A stretch of DNA of 64,000 nt. It comes from Acinetobacter sp. Ver3. GTDB taxonomy: Bacteria > Pseudomonadota > Gammaproteobacteria > Pseudomonadales > Moraxellaceae. The notes under the pieces were generated by a model. The model was not told the DNA's origin. It made no database searches and worked only from the letters and a program-made list of their open reading frames with translations. Every line of letters begins with the position of its first letter. The first letter of the stretch is position 1. The stretch is from positions 1 through 64,000 of the forward strand of contig NZ_JFYL01000011.1 of NCBI RefSeq assembly GCF_000632455.1. The letters run 5' to 3'. A program made the position numbers and the translations under genes. Below are positions 1 to 9,058 of the stretch, piece after piece.

Positions 1-804
1 TTTCTTCTTAAAGTTTCTTATTAACTGAGTTCGTTCAGATTCAATATAATCCAGAGTTTGTTTTAATAAAATTCCACTTACTGGAATTCGTGCCTTCTTC
101 ATTCCTTTGGTTAATGTTAATTCAATAAAAGTATTCTTTTTCGCTATAATGCTTTGCTCCAGCGTCTCCCTTAACGGTATTTGATAAATGGTTAACTCAC
201 ATATCTCATGTGCCCTTAATCCACAACTACGTCCCCATTCAACCATCAAGTTAAAGCGTTTTTCTAAATCTTTACAACTAAATTGCTCTTGGCTCAGTAA
301 TTTTTCTATCCATTCATCTCTAGGCGCTATTTTGGGAGGAGATTTCTGTTTTTCATAATATTTAATTAAATTATGAGTAAAACCGTTTTTAGTTTTAAAA
401 ACTTTTATTCTATAATTAGTATTAAACCCTATAAGATTACTAGAATACTTATTATTCTCACACCAAAATAAGAAATGAATCACAGTAGATAATAATTGTG
501 ATATGTACTTACCTCCTATTGATTTTACATTCCTGCTAGAAATATTGTATGCATAAGCATCTAACCAATTATCATTTATGTGATCAAATGTACATTCTTG
601 ATTCTCAACTTCTAACTGAGAAATAAAATCACATATATGTTTAGTATAAGTGTATAAAGTTCTATCACCCCACAATACTCTTTGAGACAGAAAATATTTG
701 AGAGTAAGTCTATTTATATTATGATTATTATCTAAAATTATGGGAAATTTTTGATAAGATTTTCCAGCAAAGACTACCTTACTAGAATAATCAATATATG
801 CCAT
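1..804 (-). CDS. Tyrosine recombinase/integrase, partial at left edge
   Basis: Reverse-strand reading frame open from ATG at 804 to the window edge: 268 residues seen, C-terminus missing. The first part (about residues 30-125) looks like a SAM-like, core-binding domain. The catalytic domain begins near residue 160, with the first catalytic arginine in a GLRAHEICELT motif at about R197 and a beta-hairpin lysine candidate in LTKGMKKARIPV near 233. The His-x-x-Arg and Tyr boxes would lie outside the window. An AGGTGG ribosome site precedes the start by 4 nt. The gene is much richer in A+T than its neighbours, which fits transfer. It is probably the outermost gene of an island or a recombinase-trio element. 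Family assignment is firm; element type is inference. Confidence 0.85.
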   Translation of the reverse strand, partial: MAYIDYSSKVVFAGKSYQKFPIILDNNHNINRLTLKYFLSQRVLWGDRTLYTYTKHICDFISQLEVENQECTFDHINDNWLDAYAYNISSRNVKSIGGKYISQLLSTVIHFLFWCENNKYSSNLIGFNTNYRIKVFKTKNGFTHNLIKYYEKQKSPPKIAPRDEWIEKLLSQEQFSCKDLEKRFNLMVEWGRSCGLRAHEICELTIYQIPLRETLEQSIIAKKNTFIELTLTKGMKKARIPVSGILLKQTLDYIESERTQLIRNFKKK

Positions 805-995
805 ATATCCACCTCAATTGTTTGAATCAACCATGTTTCATAACATAGCACCCAAACAATTCTAAGTGAACACATAGCATACTTAGAGTAAAACATTAGA
901 GTAGTCTATTAGTGAGCAAGAATAACTTTATTCACGCCGCGCATGTGCTCTAATCTTCCTATTCGATTCTATGTTTTACTTTATAAGAGTTATGA
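805..995. other. Possible recombination-site region beside the integrase
   Basis: This gene-free stretch separates the integrase start from the yajR-like stop. It holds nested short inverted repeats: AATTGTTTG (816-824) with CAAACAATT (853-861), TCTAAGT (861-867) with ACTTAGA (881-887), and AGTAAAAC (887-894) with GTTTTACT (973-980). The 861-887 pair with a 13-nt spacer has the geometry of a tyrosine-recombinase core site. Only the repeats are seen; a role as an attachment site or element end is inferred. Confidence 0.3.
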
Positions 996-2360
996 TTAAA
1001 TGGCTACCTCTTTACCCAACAAGTGCGTTAAATGTTGTCGCGCAGTGTCATCTAACTGCTGCTTATCAACTTTGACATAGACCACTTGTTGATCAGTCAT
1101 CACCACGACCTCTTCAATACCACGAATTGCCAGTAACTGAGAAGTCCATTCATCTGTTTCTTGGACTTTGGGCAAACTCAAAATCAGTGATGATAAATAA
1201 CGTGGCTGCTTTAATCCAAAACTAATCAACAGCCAAAGAATGGCAATTCCTGTCAGTACCCCCCAGCCTAGAGCAGTGTTATTTAACATCAGCAATTGCC
1301 CACCCAGTATACCGCCAAAAAAAGCACCTAAGAATTGACCACTGGCATTCACACCCATTGCTGTCGCTTTGGATTGGATAGGTGCTGCCTTCGATAACCA
1401 AGATGGCAGTAGTGCTTCCATCACATTAAAGGCAATAAAGAAAAGACCTAAACCAAGCAACAAAATGTATTTCGATTCAAATCCAAAAATCATCACGATC
1501 AAACCGGCGATGATCCCAGCAATCGCAGTCAGAAAAATACCTCGCATTTTTCGATATTTTTCAGCAAGAATGATACTAGGAAAAGCAAAAAATAAACTGA
1601 TTACCAATAAGGGAAGATAGATCAAACCATGCTGAGCTAAAGGAATATCTGCAAAGTCAATCAATTGAGAAGGCACATAGATGAACATCGCCGTCAGCAA
1701 TAAATGCAAAGCAAACACAGAAACATGTAAGCGATTTAAATCGCCCATTTTCAAAACTTGTTTTAGCTGAGTGAGATAACCTTGCTGAAAATTTTTATGA
1801 TGACGTGTTGTTTTGGGAACAAGAAATAGCATTGCAATGGCAAGTAATCCCATGAGTGTGGTCACCCAGAATAAGCCTGAAATACCCACCACGCTGGTCA
1901 ACCATGGCCCTAAACTAAATGCAATAACGAAAGAGAGACCAATACTCATCCCCATCATTGCCATCGCCTTCATACGATTTTCTTCACGCGTAACATCTGC
2001 CAATAACGCCATGACGACAGCAGAGACAGCTCCACCCCCAGCTATTGCACGCCCTATAATCACACCATAGATTGTGTCTGACATTGCTGCGATTGCACCA
2101 CCCAAGGCAAACAACAATAAACCCAATACGATCAGCGGCTTTCGGCTATAACGGTCTGCAATCAAACTAAAAGGAATTTGTAGTATTGCCTGAGTCAAAC
2201 CATACACACCTACGGCCAAACCAATCAAAGCAGGTGTTGCATATTCATAAGCCTGTCCCGCAACAGAAAAGACCGGGACAATCATAAACAGACCTAACAT
2301 TCGCAATGCAAAAATGCTGCTCAATGCAAATGTGGAACGGCGTTCTAAGGCATTCATCAT
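996..2360 (-). CDS. yajR: YajR-like MFS transporter with C-terminal YAM domain
   Basis: Twelve-helix major facilitator protein of 454 residues, the same length as E. coli YajR. Motif A is visible as DRYSRKPLIVLG after helix 2 (about residues 68-79). After the last helix (about residue 382) comes a soluble tail of some 70 residues with a ferredoxin-like pattern (IEEVVVMTDQQVVYVKVDK), the hallmark YAM domain of YajR. It is a proton-driven inner-membrane exporter; the substrate is unknown. Two adjacent Met codons open the frame with no clear ribosome site, so the start could be either. It is a single gene, separated from the TerC-like gene by a terminator. Confidence 0.85.
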   Translation of the reverse strand: MMNALERRSTFALSSIFALRMLGLFMIVPVFSVAGQAYEYATPALIGLAVGVYGLTQAILQIPFSLIADRYSRKPLIVLGLLLFALGGAIAAMSDTIYGVIIGRAIAGGGAVSAVVMALLADVTREENRMKAMAMMGMSIGLSFVIAFSLGPWLTSVVGISGLFWVTTLMGLLAIAMLFLVPKTTRHHKNFQQGYLTQLKQVLKMGDLNRLHVSVFALHLLLTAMFIYVPSQLIDFADIPLAQHGLIYLPLLVISLFFAFPSIILAEKYRKMRGIFLTAIAGIIAGLIVMIFGFESKYILLLGLGLFFIAFNVMEALLPSWLSKAAPIQSKATAMGVNASGQFLGAFFGGILGGQLLMLNNTALGWGVLTGIAILWLLISFGLKQPRYLSSLILSLPKVQETDEWTSQLLAIRGIEEVVVMTDQQVVYVKVDKQQLDDTARQHLTHLLGKEVAI

Positions 2361-2490
2361 AAAATTTAGGTAATCGCGTGATTTCTATGTCTACTTTGAT
2401 TATAGAATATTCGGATGATGAACAGGCATGAATTTTATTTGAAATAAAGATCAACACCATCTGTTTTCCCTAGGGCAAAAGCCTTAAGCC

Positions 2491-2521
2491 AAAAAAAGCA
2501 CAGCTTGTGCTGTGCTTTTTT
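2491..2521 (-). terminator. Intrinsic terminator of the TerC-like gene
   Basis: AAGCACAGC and GCTGTGCTT form a perfect stem around TTGT, with A and T runs on both sides. It can work in either direction but lies 13 nt past the stop of the reverse-strand TerC-like gene. Confidence 0.85.
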
Positions 2522-2533
2522 CGATGTGTTCAT

Positions 2534-3619
2534 CTAGCCTTGTAGCGCTTGACGCTTCTTATATTGAATAGATGCAATCACTGCCCAAACAATAAATGCT
2601 ACACCAATCAGACCTGTAACCACTTCAGGAACATGTACGCCTGTACCACTCGCAATCATAATGAAAGCCAATGCACCAATTGCATAGTGCGCACCATGTT
2701 CTAAATAGATGTAAGCATCTAAAGTGCCTTTCTCAACGAGATAGATGGTAATAGAACGAACAAAGATAGCACCAATCGCAAGACCTAACATAATCACCAC
2801 AACATCTGAGGTAATCGCAAAAGCACCAATCACACCATCAAAACTAAATGATGCATCCAATACTTCTAAATACAAGAACCCGCCGATACCTGCTTTGACT
2901 ACGCCTGTTGGCACACCATTACTATCGTGACCAATTGCATTACCATTTTCATCAATTTCAGGCTCACCACCCAGCAAATGGCTCAGTACTTGTACCCCAA
3001 TATAAATGACGATGCCCCAAATACCCGCCATAGTCACGACTAAGCGTTTAGCTTCATCAACATTAGCAGCCATGATCAGTAAAGCCACTAAAGCAACAAA
3101 TACAGATAGTGCAGGTACAGATGCCAATTTCGCTAAACGACGCTCAATCCATTTGAACCAATGCGTGTCTTTACCATCATCCAAGAAAAAGTTAAGGAAT
3201 ACCATCAATAAGAATGCACCACCAAATGCTGCAATTTCAGGATGATGATTCATCAGTCGTGCCGAATATTCTTTAGGGTCATTTAATGCCAAATCGACAA
3301 CTTCCATCATGCCCATATCCGCTGTGACCGCGACGATCACAATTGGGAAGATTAAACGCATACCAAATACTGCAATGAGAATACCTACAGTCAGGAAAAG
3401 CATTTTCCAAAAGTGATCCCAATGACGAAGCACTGAAGCATTCACGACAGCATTATCAAAAGAAAGTGAAACCTCCATCACAGCTAAAATTGCAGTGATG
3501 GTCAGTACGGTGAACATGGTCTTGAGGCCAGCTTCTGGACCATGGGTATAACCCCAATAGGCAGACAGCGCAAGACACACGATCGTGAATACGATTGAGA
3601 AACCAAAATGTTTCCACAT
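2534..3619 (-). CDS. DUF475 / TerC-family integral membrane protein
   Basis: A 361-residue polytopic protein with about nine predicted helices. It carries the two acidic membrane motifs of the TerC/DUF475 group: EVSLSFDNAVVNA near residue 49 and EVLDASFSFDGVIGAFAIT near residue 255. These Glu/Asp residues in helices are thought to bind metal ions in the wider TerC family (tellurite resistance, manganese export). No tellurite genes are nearby, so a metal-ion role is only inferred from the family. AAGG lies about 10 nt before the ATG. It is divergent from tenA across about 300 bp. Confidence 0.85.
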   Translation of the reverse strand: MWKHFGFSIVFTIVCLALSAYWGYTHGPEAGLKTMFTVLTITAILAVMEVSLSFDNAVVNASVLRHWDHFWKMLFLTVGILIAVFGMRLIFPIVIVAVTADMGMMEVVDLALNDPKEYSARLMNHHPEIAAFGGAFLLMVFLNFFLDDGKDTHWFKWIERRLAKLASVPALSVFVALVALLIMAANVDEAKRLVVTMAGIWGIVIYIGVQVLSHLLGGEPEIDENGNAIGHDSNGVPTGVVKAGIGGFLYLEVLDASFSFDGVIGAFAITSDVVVIMLGLAIGAIFVRSITIYLVEKGTLDAYIYLEHGAHYAIGALAFIMIASGTGVHVPEVVTGLIGVAFIVWAVIASIQYKKRQALQG

Positions 3620-3935
3620 AATCTAGCGACCTTATAAAAATGATGTGAATCAATAAAAATTTTACAAAACATAAACTTAGAGTTTTTATATGACGATTAT
3701 TAAACGAAGTCTGTGCTTAGTGATTTGTAAAAATTCTAAAAATTGAATGTCTGATTTCTAGCGCTAAAAGACACTCAATTAAACTGTGCTAATTATGACG
3801 AGTTTTCAAAATTTATCCAAAGTTCTTCGTATGATTTTTTTGTTGAAGATGATGTATCGCTCAAGCTAGTTTTGTAACGACAAATTGATATGATCTTAGA
3901 TGATACCTAGAGATGATTTTATTCAGGATGGATTT
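3620..3935. other. Intergenic region between TerC-like gene and tenA
   Basis: AT-rich divergent promoter region with no convincing reading frame. I looked for a thiamin pyrophosphate riboswitch (conserved CUGAGA and GACCUG-type blocks) ahead of tenA and did not find one. Confidence 0.5.
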
Positions 3936-4610
3936 ATGCGTTTTTCAGAAGCCGTTTGGCAACGAAACTACGATTTATATCAAAAAACATTAGCACTCCC
4001 TTTTAACCAAGAACTGGCGCTTGGAACACTGAATCAAGAAGCTTTTTGCCATTACGTCATTCAGGATGCGCATTATTTGGTTGCCTATGGTCGAGCATTG
4101 GCTATTTGTGGTGCTAAAGCATATGACTCCGATGCCATTATTCAATTTACGCAAGGTGCTAATGAAGCAATTGTGGTTGAGCGTGAACTGCACAATGGTT
4201 TTATGCACGAATTTGGCATCACTAAAGCTGATTTTGAAAATACACCTTTGACTGCTGCTTGCCATCATTACACCTCATTTCTGACAGCTACTGCATGGTC
4301 AGAGAGTTATCCTGTCGTTTTAGCTTCATTACTGCCGTGCTATTGGATTTATGCGGAAGTGGGCAAAGACATTCTTAAACGTAATATTGCAAATAATCCT
4401 TATCAAGCGTGGATTGACACTTATGCTGGCGAGCATTTCAACGAAGAAGTACGAAAAGTCATTGAAATTATTGACCGTGTTGCGGCAGAAAGCGATCAAC
4501 ATACCATTGAAAAAATGCATCAAGCTTACACACGGGGAGCTGAACTCGAATATTTATTCTGGGATAGTGCCTATCATCAACGTCAATGGTTAAGCCTAGA
4601 TCACTCATGA
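3936..4610 (+). CDS. tenA: TenA-family aminopyrimidine aminohydrolase
   Basis: TenA/thiaminase II family, about 224 residues, all-alpha fold. It salvages degraded thiamin by hydrolysing aminopyrimidines toward HMP. The conserved cysteine sits in LPCYWIYAEVGK, and the C-terminal family signature is ELEYLFWDSAYHQRQW with its conserved Glu. I chose the ATG at 3936 because AGGATGG lies 5 nt upstream. An earlier in-frame ATG at 3900 adds 12 residues and has no ribosome site. The gene is alone here and not next to thi biosynthesis genes, so thiamin salvage is inferred from the family. Confidence 0.9.
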   Translation: MRFSEAVWQRNYDLYQKTLALPFNQELALGTLNQEAFCHYVIQDAHYLVAYGRALAICGAKAYDSDAIIQFTQGANEAIVVERELHNGFMHEFGITKADFENTPLTAACHHYTSFLTATAWSESYPVVLASLLPCYWIYAEVGKDILKRNIANNPYQAWIDTYAGEHFNEEVRKVIEIIDRVAAESDQHTIEKMHQAYTRGAELEYLFWDSAYHQRQWLSLDHS

Positions 4611-4736
4611 TGCTATTACCTGCATAACCAAATTAAAGGTCGGTGATCTAAACTGCATTGCCGACTTTCAGGCTCATTTCGATTTAAATGGATTTAAGAC
4701 TGGATTTTAAAGCAAACTTCAAGCACAATTATTATT

Positions 4737-4755
4737 GATAATAATTATCATTATC
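4737..4755. promoter_or_regulatory. Fur box
   Basis: GATAATAATTATCATTATC matches the Fur consensus GATAATGATAATCATTATC at 17 of 19 positions. It lies 27 nt before the start of the small cysteine-containing gene, where a promoter would be. Iron-repressed expression of that gene is therefore likely. Confidence 0.88.
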
Positions 4756-4782
4756 ATAAATAAAATTTACTTGAGGTTTTCT

Positions 4783-5154
4783 ATGCAACATTCACTGGGA
4801 ACAGAAGCAATCCGTGCATATTTCACTTTACAATGCTGTTGGTTAAATAATGAAGAAGTTTATTTAGACAAAGGATGTACACACTGTGGATCTGCTGCCA
4901 CATATCTCATTTATTTTACCAATCATCATATTCAAAATTTAATGCTCGACTTCATTGCACAATACTCTTGTTCAAGCTCTATACGTTTTGATTTTCTAGA
5001 TTTACAACATTTCGAAGCCGAATATAACGATTTTCTTCAACACTTAGAAAAAGAAGTAAATTTTTACGCACGTCAACATCATGCTATTGAAAGACATATA
5101 TGTTTTGAACAGGTGGACTCTATTTTCGAACGTCACTATTCACGTGCTTGCTGA
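4783..5154 (+). CDS. Small Fur-controlled protein of unknown function
   Basis: A 123-residue protein starting at ATG 4783, preceded by TTGAGG at 7 nt. The longer frame from 4735 would translate through the Fur box and is unlikely. There is no signal peptide or membrane helix. Seven cysteines include CC (near residue 18), the pair C-T-H-C (near residues 33-36), and single ones later; the C-terminus ends in RAC. The CTHC pair and His-rich stretches (NHHIQN, RQHHAIERH) suggest metal or iron-sulfur binding, but I do not recognise the family. Iron-starvation expression is inferred from the Fur box. It stands alone between tenA and uvrA. Confidence 0.75.
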   Translation: MQHSLGTEAIRAYFTLQCCWLNNEEVYLDKGCTHCGSAATYLIYFTNHHIQNLMLDFIAQYSCSSSIRFDFLDLQHFEAEYNDFLQHLEKEVNFYARQHHAIERHICFEQVDSIFERHYSRAC

Positions 5155-5408
5155 TCAATATTCACCCGAAATTACTTATATTTAATATCCTATGGCTCAT
5201 CATGACATCAAATTTGCGAATTGATTATGTCTTGTTCATCTATTTAAAATCAGATTACAGGAACTCTCAAAGCACTTTACATTGGACTTTTGCTGTTCAA
5301 TGAAATTTTACCGACATAATTTGTCGTGTTTTATTTTTCATTTGTGCTTGAACAAAATTAAATCGCTATCATATATCACCTTCACTCAGCATATTTTCGA
5401 GATGTTTT

Positions 5409-8240
5409 ATGAGCCAAAGTCATATCCGTATTCGAGGCGCACGCACCCATAACTTAAAAAATGTGAACCTTGATATTCCACGCGATAAGTTCGTGGTGAT
5501 TACGGGACTTTCAGGTTCAGGTAAATCTTCACTGGCTTTCGACACCTTATATGCAGAAGGTCAACGTCGCTATGTGGAATCTTTATCTGCCTATGCACGC
5601 CAATTCCTATCCCAAATGGAAAAACCTGAAGTCGATTCGATTGAAGGTTTAAGCCCAGCTATTGCCATCGAGCAGAAATCAACCAGTCATAACCCACGTT
5701 CAACGGTCGGTACGATTACTGAAATTTATGACTATTTACGTTTGTTGTATGCTCGAGTGGGTACACCCTACTGCCCTGAGCATGACTTGCCGATGGTGGC
5801 ACAAACCGTGTCGGAAATGGTTGATGCGGTTAAAGCACTTGAAGAAGGTACGGCTTTATTGTTACTTGCTCCTGTTGTACGTGAGCGCAAAGGTGAATAC
5901 ACCAATTTATTTGAGCAATTACAAAGCCAAGGTTTCGTCCGTGCACGTGTAGACGGTGAAATTATGGAAATTGATCCACCGCCTGAACTGGATAAGAAGA
6001 AAAAACATACCATTGAAGTCGTGGTCGACCGTTTTAAAGTCCGCGATGACCTAGGCAACCGTATTGCAGAAAGTTTTGAAACCGCACTGCGTTTAGGTGG
6101 CGATATTGCCATTTTGTCATGGATGAAAGGCGAACAATCTGATCGTGTGTTTTCAGCAAAACACTCATGTCCTGAATGTGACCGTGCCGTTGCCGAATTA
6201 GAACCTCGTCTGTTTTCTTTTAATAACCCATTTGGTGCTTGTCCGGTCTGTGATGGTTTAGGGACACGCAGCCATTTTAGTTCTGACAAACTCATTCCAA
6301 ACCCTGAAGTCAGCATCAGTCAAGGAGCAATTCGTGGTTGGGATCGTCAGCGTCCATACTATTACAGCATGATTGAAAAAGTCGCTGCACATTTCGACTT
6401 TTCTCTTGATACGCCGTGGAATGAACTTGATGCGGAAACCAAAAAGAAATTCCTTTACGGTACAGGCAAAGAAAAAATTGATTTAAGCTATATCGATGAA
6501 CGTGGTCGCCGTCATAACCGTGTGATGGCTTTCGAAGGGGTTTTACCACATTTAGAACGTCGTTACCGTGAAACTGAATCAAACTATGTACGTGATGATT
6601 TAGCTCAGTATTTATCGAATGCTGCATGTGACGCTTGTGGCGGTTCACGTCTCAATGAAATTTCACGTCATGTGCGTGTCAAAGACAAAACCATTGCCGA
6701 AATCACCAAAATGTCGATTGGCGATGCTGAAAGCTATTATCAAGATCTCAATCTTGAAGGCGCCAAAGGTGAAATTGCCGATAAGATTTTTAAAGAAATT
6801 CGTGAGCGTTTGCACTTCCTTGTATCAGTCGGCTTGAACTATTTAAGTCTATCTCGTTCAGCCGAAACCTTATCAGGCGGTGAAGCACAGCGTATTCGTT
6901 TAGCTTCGCAAATTGGTGCTGGCTTAATGGGCGTGATGTATGTGCTGGATGAGCCATCGATTGGTTTGCATCAACGTGACAATGACCGTTTGCTTGAGAC
7001 TTTGGTTCGTTTACGTGATCTCGGCAATACCGTTTTAGTGGTTGAGCATGATGAAGATGCCATTCGCGCAGCGGATCATATTATTGATATTGGTCCTGGT
7101 GCAGGTGTGCATGGTGGTCATGTCATTGCCGAGGGGACTTATGATGAATTGGCAGCCAATGAGGATTCTCTGACAGGCAAATACCTTTCAGGTAAGTTAA
7201 AAATTGAGGTGCCGAAAACGCGTGTACAACCACCTAAACCTGATGAGCAAATTAAGCTGATGGGTGCATGTGGTCACAACTTAAAGAATGTTGATCTCAC
7301 CATTCCTTTAGGTGTTATGACCTGTGTGACGGGTGTATCGGGTTCAGGTAAATCGACTTTAATTAACCGTACTTTATTGCCACTTGCTGCAACACAATTG
7401 AATGGTGCAACGACGTTAACGGCAGAAAAATTTGATTCGATTGATGGCTTACAATTCCTCGATAAAGTCGTGGATATTGACCAAAGCCCAATTGGACGTA
7501 CACCGCGCTCAAACCCTGCAACCTATACAGGTTTGTTTACGCCAATTCGTGAACTCTTTGCTCAAACCCCAGAAGCCAAAGCACGTGGGTATGCCGCAGG
7601 TCGTTTCTCGTTTAACGTGAAAGGTGGTCGCTGTGAGGCTTGTGAAGGCGACGGTATGATTAAAGTGGCGATGCATTTCTTACCGGATATGTATGTGCCA
7701 TGTGATGCCTGCCATGGCAAGCGTTATAACCGTGAAACTTTGGAAGTCGGCTATAAAGGCAAAAATATTTCTGACGTACTTGAGATGACCGTTGAAGATG
7801 CGATGCATTTCTTTGATGCGATTCCTGTCATTCATCGTCGTTTAGAAACTTTACATCAAGTTGGTTTAGGTTATATCCGTTTGGGTCAGTCGGCAACCAC
7901 GCTTTCAGGTGGTGAAGCACAGCGTGTGAAACTTGCACGTGAGTTGGCGAAGCGTGATACAGGTAAAACCCTGTATGTGCTTGATGAGCCAACCACAGGT
8001 TTACATTTCCACGATATTGCGAAACTTTTGGATATTCTTCATGAGCTACGCAATAAAGGTAATACCATTGTGGTGATTGAGCATAACTTAGATGTGATTA
8101 AAACTGCCGACTGGATTGTGGACTTAGGTCCTGAAGGTGGTGCTGGTGGCGGTATGATTATTGCTGAAGGTACGCCTGAAGAAGTAGCGAAAAATAAGGT
8201 TTCGCATACTGCACGTTTCTTAAAACCAATGTTGAAATAA
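5409..8240 (+). CDS. uvrA: Excinuclease ABC subunit A
   Basis: UvrA, 943 residues, the damage-recognition ATPase of nucleotide excision repair, acting with UvrB. Two ABC modules are visible. Walker A motifs are GLSGSGKSS (about 33-41) and GVSGSGKST (about 642-650); signature motifs LSGGEAQR occur near 489 and 834. Zinc-binding cysteines occur as CPEC/CPVC (about 254-279), CDACGG, and CEAC/CDAC around 740-765. Length and order match the family. The ribosome site is weak (GAG, 7 nt). Acinetobacter lacks classical LexA, and I saw no convincing SOS box upstream. Confidence 0.98.
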   Translation: MSQSHIRIRGARTHNLKNVNLDIPRDKFVVITGLSGSGKSSLAFDTLYAEGQRRYVESLSAYARQFLSQMEKPEVDSIEGLSPAIAIEQKSTSHNPRSTVGTITEIYDYLRLLYARVGTPYCPEHDLPMVAQTVSEMVDAVKALEEGTALLLLAPVVRERKGEYTNLFEQLQSQGFVRARVDGEIMEIDPPPELDKKKKHTIEVVVDRFKVRDDLGNRIAESFETALRLGGDIAILSWMKGEQSDRVFSAKHSCPECDRAVAELEPRLFSFNNPFGACPVCDGLGTRSHFSSDKLIPNPEVSISQGAIRGWDRQRPYYYSMIEKVAAHFDFSLDTPWNELDAETKKKFLYGTGKEKIDLSYIDERGRRHNRVMAFEGVLPHLERRYRETESNYVRDDLAQYLSNAACDACGGSRLNEISRHVRVKDKTIAEITKMSIGDAESYYQDLNLEGAKGEIADKIFKEIRERLHFLVSVGLNYLSLSRSAETLSGGEAQRIRLASQIGAGLMGVMYVLDEPSIGLHQRDNDRLLETLVRLRDLGNTVLVVEHDEDAIRAADHIIDIGPGAGVHGGHVIAEGTYDELAANEDSLTGKYLSGKLKIEVPKTRVQPPKPDEQIKLMGACGHNLKNVDLTIPLGVMTCVTGVSGSGKSTLINRTLLPLAATQLNGATTLTAEKFDSIDGLQFLDKVVDIDQSPIGRTPRSNPATYTGLFTPIRELFAQTPEAKARGYAAGRFSFNVKGGRCEACEGDGMIKVAMHFLPDMYVPCDACHGKRYNRETLEVGYKGKNISDVLEMTVEDAMHFFDAIPVIHRRLETLHQVGLGYIRLGQSATTLSGGEAQRVKLARELAKRDTGKTLYVLDEPTTGLHFHDIAKLLDILHELRNKGNTIVVIEHNLDVIKTADWIVDLGPEGGAGGGMIIAEGTPEEVAKNKVSHTARFLKPMLK

Positions 8241-8293
8241 TCTCCCCCTTACGGATTAATGCTCCTCATCTTTGAAAAGGAGGGTTAGGGAGG
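8241..8293. repeat. Candidate Acinetobacter intergenic repeat (REP-like)
   Basis: Directly after the uvrA stop is a C-rich/G-rich stretch (CTCCCCCTTA then AAAGGAGGGTTAGGGAGG) whose halves can pair imperfectly. It resembles short dispersed intergenic repeats of Acinetobacter genomes. That comparison is from memory; copy number cannot be checked in this window. Confidence 0.45.
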
Positions 8294-8318
8294 TTTCAAA
8301 ATAATAATTTATTATGCT

Positions 8319-8346
8319 AAAACGGTGATTCATTCACCGTTTTTTA
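8319..8346 (+). terminator. Intrinsic terminator after uvrA
   Basis: AAAACGGTGA, loop TTCA or similar, TCACCGTTTT plus more T. It overlaps the region just before the ATG of the next small gene, so that gene needs its own signals. Confidence 0.8.
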
Positions 8347-8351
8347 TTCTT

Positions 8352-8864
8352 ATGACTTTATTAGAAATATTAGATACAGCTATTAAAATTGGTTTAGGTG
8401 CGCTCATTACAGGGATCATTACTTATTTCAATCAAAAGGCAAATTTGAAGGCACAACAAAATAAGGAAAACAAAGAATTTAATCGTAATCTTTTAACAAA
8501 AATTTCTTCTGATATAGAGGAAATAAATCATTTAATTTTAAAAATTTGGGCTATATTTGATTTTGAAATTAAAAAGCCTGTATTAGATAAAGAAGTAATT
8601 AGCGACAGACTCTCTCCTCTGCGAGAAAACCTATTTGATGACTTTAATCTATTAAGTAAAAATGAAGGGCTTTTACTTTTATATGACTATAAAGATCAAC
8701 AAGAAATATTGAGAAGATACGGTGAACTTGTAGGTGCTTTTAATTCCTATACATGTTTTCGTAAAGAATCTGTTTCAATTGAGAAAACTGCTGAATATAA
8801 AGCAAGTATATTAGAGACTAGAAAACAACTTTATCAAAGTTTAAATAAAGCCATTCCTAAATAA
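8352..8864 (+). CDS. Hypothetical membrane-anchored coiled protein
   Basis: A 170-residue, very AT-rich gene. The ATG at 8352 is preferred: the alternative GTG at 8325 lies inside the uvrA terminator hairpin. One hydrophobic N-terminal segment (about residues 9-26, IKIGLGALITGIITYF) is followed by charged helices (KAQQNKENKEFNRN, SSDIEEINHL), likely cytosolic or coiled. No ribosome site is obvious and no family is recognised. Codon use differs from the flanking core genes, and it sits between two repeat-like elements, so it is probably accessory. The reading frame is intact, but whether it is expressed is uncertain. Confidence 0.6.
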   Translation: MTLLEILDTAIKIGLGALITGIITYFNQKANLKAQQNKENKEFNRNLLTKISSDIEEINHLILKIWAIFDFEIKKPVLDKEVISDRLSPLRENLFDDFNLLSKNEGLLLLYDYKDQQEILRRYGELVGAFNSYTCFRKESVSIEKTAEYKASILETRKQLYQSLNKAIPK

Positions 8865-8892
8865 TTTTTAACTGAAATCCAATCACATGAAA

Positions 8893-8984
8893 GCGACCTG
8901 GATGTCGCCCGTTTGATTAAGATATAAGGATGTATCCTCAATCAAACAAAAGCATTTTGCCTACTTTTTTCTTTCAAAAGTAGG
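8893..8984. repeat. Three-hairpin intergenic repeat-like block
   Basis: Three consecutive inverted repeats in 92 bp: GCGAC/GTCGC (8893-8908), GTTTGATT/AATCAAAC (8911-8947) with inner AGGA/TCCT, and CCTACTTTT/AAAAGTAGG (8960-8984). There is no reading frame. The compact array resembles a mobile non-autonomous intergenic repeat more than a terminator. Genome-wide copies cannot be seen here. Confidence 0.5.
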
Positions 8985-9058
8985 AAACTACTACGCAAAT
9001 TTAATAAAAAATCTAACTGACAATTGAGGACGTGATTACAGCCAATATTCACATAATC

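Noticed and set aside
3620-3935. Thiamin pyrophosphate riboswitch before tenA
   Set aside because: Conserved CUGAGA and pyrophosphate-binding blocks were not found.
4735-4782. Upstream start of the Fur-controlled gene giving a run of isoleucines
   Set aside because: The Ile run is translation of the Fur box; the ATG at 4783 has a ribosome site.
5155-5408. SOS-type operator before uvrA
   Set aside because: A partly symmetric ATTGGAC...GTTCAAT stretch is present but does not match a LexA box, and the match to UmuDAb-type sites is too weak to claim.
5768-6316. 182-codon reverse frame inside uvrA
   Set aside because: Antisense shadow; composition follows the uvrA codons and no ribosome site or family was seen.
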